From NCBI GenBank assembly GCA_003024985.2, contig PXIH01S0044909.1: a stretch of 10,503 bases of DNA. One strand, given 5' to 3'. The DNA is from Euperipatoides rowelli. Its lineage: Eukaryota; Onychophora; Udeonychophora; Euonychophora; Peripatopsidae. The notes under the pieces were generated by a model that worked only from the letters and a program-made list of their open reading frames with translations, was not told where the DNA came from and did no database searches. Positions 8,015-10,503 of this stretch are shown here, one piece after another; position 1 is the first letter of the stretch, and every line of letters starts with the position of its first letter. Both the position numbers and the translations under genes were made by a program.

Positions 8015-8090
8015 GTACAACAGTTTGAAAACCCCTGGTAAAAGTTTATTTGTTTGGTATTCCTCATTTAATCATTGTATTGTATAACAT

Positions 8091-8130
8091 CTTAAAATAT
8101 ATGTGCAGTTTGTCAAAGACAATTTGGAAG
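8091..8130 (+). repeat. Block T, plus-strand copy 1
   Basis: CTTAAAATAT followed by ATGTGCAGTTTGTCAAAG and AATTTGGAAG. The reverse complement recurs at 8992-9032 with an identical 15-mer core GTGCAGTTTGTCAAA. This copy directly abuts the SINE head at 8131. Confidence 0.8.
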
Positions 8131-8260
8131 ATCTTGGTAGCTTAATGGTAGCGTAACGACCTCAAATGCAAGAAACCTGTGATCAATTACCAGCTCAGGT
8201 AGAACTGATTTTTTTTTCTGACAAAATTTGCATTATTTCCTTCTTCTTCTTCCTCTTATT
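8131..8260 (+). mobile_element. tRNA-derived SINE with pyrimidine-rich tail
   Basis: A box TAGCTTAATGGTAG is at about 8138-8152 and a degenerate B box TGATCAATTACCAGC at 8170-8184, with near-normal tRNA spacing. It is followed by a T9 run, CTGACAAAATTT and a (CTT)n-rich tail. D-arm and T-arm pairing is broken, so it is not a functional tRNA gene. The T-run plus CTGACAAAATTT tail recurs at 9036-9070, where no head precedes it. Confidence 0.65.
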
Positions 8261-8465
8261 AATATTAATTAATAAATAATTAAAACTTAACGCTAAATTA
8301 TGTTTTTAAATATCTAAACCCTAATTGGAATATGATCTGTCCCGAAGCCACTAACAGTGCCATCTACACTCGGCATGAAAACTATTTTTAGAAAATTTAA
8401 GTGGTGTTTTCTCTTAGATAACAAGAAACGTGTGAAAAAAATTTAACACACATGGTTTTATTCCC
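8261..8465. other. AT-rich sequence downstream of SINE
   Basis: No open frame, pol III box or dyad of note. It may include the remaining body of the SINE. Confidence 0.4.
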
Positions 8466-8518
8466 GCCCCCTGGTGGTGAAAATGAAAAATTGTGGATTG
8501 CAGTGCCCCCTGGTGGTG
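8466..8518 (+). repeat. Two copies of a CTCF-like 14-mer
   Basis: GCCCCCTGGTGGTG occurs at 8466-8479 and again at 8505-8518, in the same orientation and 39 bp apart, each followed by an A-rich stretch. The GC-rich 14-mer stands out in AT-rich DNA and resembles the core of the CTCF consensus (CCCCCTGGTGG). Binding is inferred only; a decayed short repeat unit is an equally simple reading. Confidence 0.6.
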
Positions 8519-8991
8519 GAAATTAAAAGTAATTATATCAAATTGTATTGTCATTGGAAACTAGCATCAGCAAAATCGTTCAGTAGAAGTGGGTTAAAAA
8601 TTGATTACAAGATTTGATCAGGACAGAGAAATCCACTTAAATAAAATCATGTACAAAAACAAAAAAAATGTTTGATGCCATGTTTTCATCAGAGGTACAA
8701 AATACTTTTGGTATCATATAATTCTGTCAACATCTGGCAGTTTAGACAAAGATTCCTCTGTTTGTGTATTTCAAGGTAAGATGCTTATTTTGTCTCTTCT
8801 TAATAATGAGAAATTAGGAATACCAAACAAACTGTTACAGTCTAAATGAGTATATGAAGATTACTTATAAATTGCCTGGCATTCCTTTTAAAATAATATA
8901 ATGCGATAATATAAATAAAGAAAATTTTAAACCAGCATTAAGAAATGTTTAAATTGTAGATTTTGTAATAATAAAAAATAAAATACGCACA
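8519..8991. other. AT-rich sequence inside block-T region
   Basis: No gene is supported. The 16-mer AGGAATACCAAACAAA at 8816-8831 is the exact reverse complement of 8049-8064, which lies just outside the left block T. Confidence 0.5.
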
Positions 8992-9032
8992 CTTTCCAAA
9001 ATTATGTTTGACAAACTGCACTTATATTTAAG
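8992..9032 (-). repeat. Block T, minus-strand copy
   Basis: This is the reverse complement of the 8091-8130 block, with an exact 15-mer core and a few indels elsewhere. With 8091-8130 it forms an inverted repeat spanning about 940 bp, which may be the termini of a non-autonomous DNA element. Confidence 0.75.
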
Positions 9033-9074
9033 TGATTGATTTTTTTTTTCTGACAAAATTTTATTTCTTTACAT
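9033..9074 (+). repeat. Headless copy of the 8131 SINE tail
   Basis: TTGA, a T10 run, CTGACAAAATT and TTATTTCTTT match the tail at 8205-8243 in order. No tRNA-like head precedes it; the minus-strand block T adjoins it directly. Confidence 0.6.
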
Positions 9075-9109
9075 CTTAGTGCAGTTTTTCGGAGATTATT
9101 TTTGGAAAG
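9075..9109 (+). repeat. Block T-like plus-strand copy 2 (diverged)
   Basis: CTTAGTGCAGTTT, a diverged middle and ATTTTTGGAAAG parallel the plus-strand block at 8091-8130. Similarity is clear at both ends and poor in the middle. Confidence 0.5.
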
Positions 9110-9179
9110 AGTGGTGACACATTTTTATTCCTTTTTTATATTGTTATATGAAAAATGTCCATTTTTTAAGGAAGCTTCA

Positions 9180-10503
9180 TATCATCATCATTGGGCGTAT
9201 TCTCCAAGACGGAGGTTTACATACATGGATCGCCAATGATTTCTAGGTTGAGCTCATCTTTTTAATTCAGAGAATTGCCTGATATTAGCCCAGCCCTGAA
9301 GATCATCAAACCATTCTTTTATTGGTCTTCTTTTTCTCCTTTTTGTCCATCCTTCAAGTCCTGTTACTAGTCTCTTGCAGATTCTCTCAAGACATACCTG
9401 GTATATTATCATTTATTCTTCATTACTTCATCCAAAAGACTATAATGACCTCCCCATCTTTTCCACACTTACTCATTTCTGACCATATCTGTACATTTTA
9501 TTTTCAACATTCTTCATGCACACAGGATATCAAAAGCATTGATCTTCTTTTCCAATTATTTGGTTAAAGTCCAAGTCTCCATATAAGAAAAATGACCAAA
9601 CATAGCATTTTAACATCTTCAATTTTACATGTTTGTTAACACCTCTTAATAGAAGTTATTTTTGTTTCTAAAAGGCAGATTTTGCCATTCCTATCCTTGT
9701 TCGGATTTCTTTTCTGGTTCTTCCATCTATCAAGCTGGCCAAATAACTAAATTCCTTCATATGTCTACTAATTTTTATTCAGTTTCTGATCTTGCTTTTA
9801 ATATTTCCTTTGTTAGTAATCACAAGTATTTTTGTCTTTCATATATTGATTTTCAATCTGTATTGTGTTCCAATTATATTAACATTAACAATGATCTTTC
9901 CAATTCGGTCTTACTTGCTGTGAGAATGGCAATGTCATTAGCATACTTTATTCTATTGAAGTTCAATCATCCATTTAGTGCTTCATTGAATATTTCTTCA
10001 CTCTGAAAAATGCCGGATACCACAAACATACTTGACTTATGCCACAGTTTACTTCAAACCAATAAAGTAAATTATATTTTATCCGAAATGATGATGTTTT
10101 CCTTTTGTACGGGCTGCTTATAGTTGTTATGTCATTTCCATCAATTCTTATCTTCTTCAAAATACTTACCAGTTGTTGTTTTTTTACTCAACTCTGTAAA
10201 ATGCTTTCTTAAAATCCATAAATCTTATGTACAGTATCTACTGATCCTTTAAAGTCTTTTGTGCTATGGTGAGTTCAATTCCATGATTCCATCTCTAGTT
10301 CCTTTGTTTGCTTGAACCAATATTGGTCAACTGACATTTCCTTGATTTTACTTTTTATTCTTGATATAACAACTCCTAATAAGACCTTAGCTCCATGTCT
10401 TACAATACTAATATTGTTCTAAAGTTGCTGCGGTCTAGACTATTACTTTTCTTAGGTATGGGAATAGATCTCTTGAAACCATATGGAATTCAACTGTCAC
10501 ACA
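9180..10503 (-). mobile_element. Non-LTR retrotransposon (LINE), 3' part, runs off the window
   Basis: The minus strand encodes a decayed reverse transcriptase whose motifs appear in the correct order over about 1.3 kb. The element ends at 9180-9190 in a short (TGA)n repeat that overlaps the stop codon, the sort of simple-repeat 3' end seen in several LINE clades. The endonuclease domain, if present, lies beyond the right edge. The C-terminal architecture (YG-E-W-like thumb, RML...W-D..RNE-like region, KRRKRRP...W..D-like end) matches the family usually annotated as endonuclease-reverse transcriptase in invertebrate genomes. I cannot assign the clade (RTE-like or related) with confidence. Confidence 0.9.
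9188..10503 (-). pseudogene. Reverse transcriptase pseudogene (LINE ORF2-type), partial
   Basis: This is the C-terminal part of a LINE polymerase that copies element RNA into DNA at the target site. In plus coordinates, minus-strand motifs in order are: IPIPKK (10448-10465), SRIKSKIKEM (10335-10364), GTRDGIM (10282-10302), box A MDFKKAFYRV (10187-10222), RIDGND (10131-10160), VNCGISQVC, equivalent to the G-RQGC box (10026-10052), and YAND, in place of the catalytic YADD (9934-9945). Then come KTKILVI (about 9820-9840), EFSYLASLIDG and MAKSAF (9671-9754), LKMLKCYVW (about 9599-9628), RMLKI and MVRNE (about 9460-9510), KRRKRRP with WFDD (9302-9343), and the terminal stop at 9188-9190. The reading frame changes several times: between GTRDGIM and the SRIKSKIKEM region, between the G-RQGC box and the YAND box, after YAND, and near the LYG motif. 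In-frame stops include 9668-9670. The copy is therefore dead, yet nearly collinear with an intact polymerase, and long deletions are not obvious. Confidence 0.9.

Larger units (their letters stand above)
7179..8037. mobile_element. hAT-like non-autonomous TIR element
   Basis: The left end starts CAGGGTTTATCAATC (7179 on). The right end, read on the minus strand from 8037, starts CAGGGGTTTTCAAAC. Both ends then carry TGTACCAYTAAAT (7205-7217, and the complement of 8001-8013) at 26 and 24 bp from the tip, matching at 12 of 13 positions. CAGGGGTTTTCAAAC resembles the CAG-initial ends known for hAT-superfamily elements. No transposase is present, so it would be a non-autonomous copy of about 860 bp, part of which is a nested SINE. 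The 8-bp flanks (7171-7178 and 8038-8045) do not match, so an intact target-site duplication is absent. Confidence 0.55.

Noticed and set aside
8131-8205. Functional tRNA gene
   Set aside because: A and B boxes are present but the D-arm, T-arm and acceptor pairings fail, and the sequence continues into a SINE-like tail.
8761-8780. Splice donor-like CAAGGTAAG with possible upstream exon
   Set aside because: A single short match; no open exon with protein-like sequence and no partner acceptor could be supported.
9322-10006. Plus-strand open frames of 81 and 114 codons
   Set aside because: They are antisense shadows of the LINE reverse transcriptase, whose motifs are on the minus strand.

Overview
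This is a very AT-rich (roughly 70% A+T by eye), repeat-dense, gene-poor window from an animal nuclear genome, most likely an invertebrate. The evidence is six tRNA-derived SINE-like sequences with RNA polymerase III A/B boxes, a degenerate non-LTR retrotransposon (LINE), a foldback element, TIR-type DNA-transposon remnants, minisatellites and long A/T homopolymer runs. There are no bacterial operons and no recognisable host exon. I cannot name the species; an AT-rich arthropod or other invertebrate is an inference only.

Layout, left to right. 1-224: AT-rich, nothing recognised. 225-682: large foldback (inverted-repeat) element with ~205-215 bp arms and a ~39 nt loop. 683-1426: AT-rich with a short GA repeat. 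1427-1560: degenerate tRNA-SINE. 1742-2154: six 72-bp tandem units, running directly into the B box and body of a tRNA-SINE (2155-2215), so the array looks like a SINE promoter head amplified in tandem. 2640-2904: minus-strand tRNA-SINE whose A-box head is also tandemly duplicated (56 bp x2). 2905-4550: AT-rich, with one T13/A11 palindrome. 4553-4687: SINE with an A18 tail. 4752-5358: a base-identical 303-bp direct duplication split by a single N, probably an assembly overlap artefact. 5359-6505: AT-rich. 6506-6571: small tandem duplication of a hairpin. 6665-6833: 13-bp minisatellite, 13 units. 7179-8037: hAT-like TIR element carrying a nested minus-strand SINE and a TA microsatellite. 8091-9109: a mosaic of a ~35-40 bp block present three times (plus, minus, plus) around SINE head and tail modules, with a pair of CTCF-like 14-mers inside. 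9188-10503: minus-strand 3' part of a decayed LINE reverse transcriptase running off the right edge.

There is no gene network here. The few open reading frames are either repeats whose period keeps frames open (the 72-bp array; the 13-bp array, which gives a 13-residue peptide period) or chance ORFs. The only real protein homology is the broken LINE reverse transcriptase. The most interesting structural observations are the tandem A-box heads in two SINEs, the nested hAT-like element, and the modular inverted-repeat block at 8.1-9.1 kb. The most practically important one is that the 303-bp duplication, and one minisatellite unit, are probably assembly artefacts marked by single Ns.
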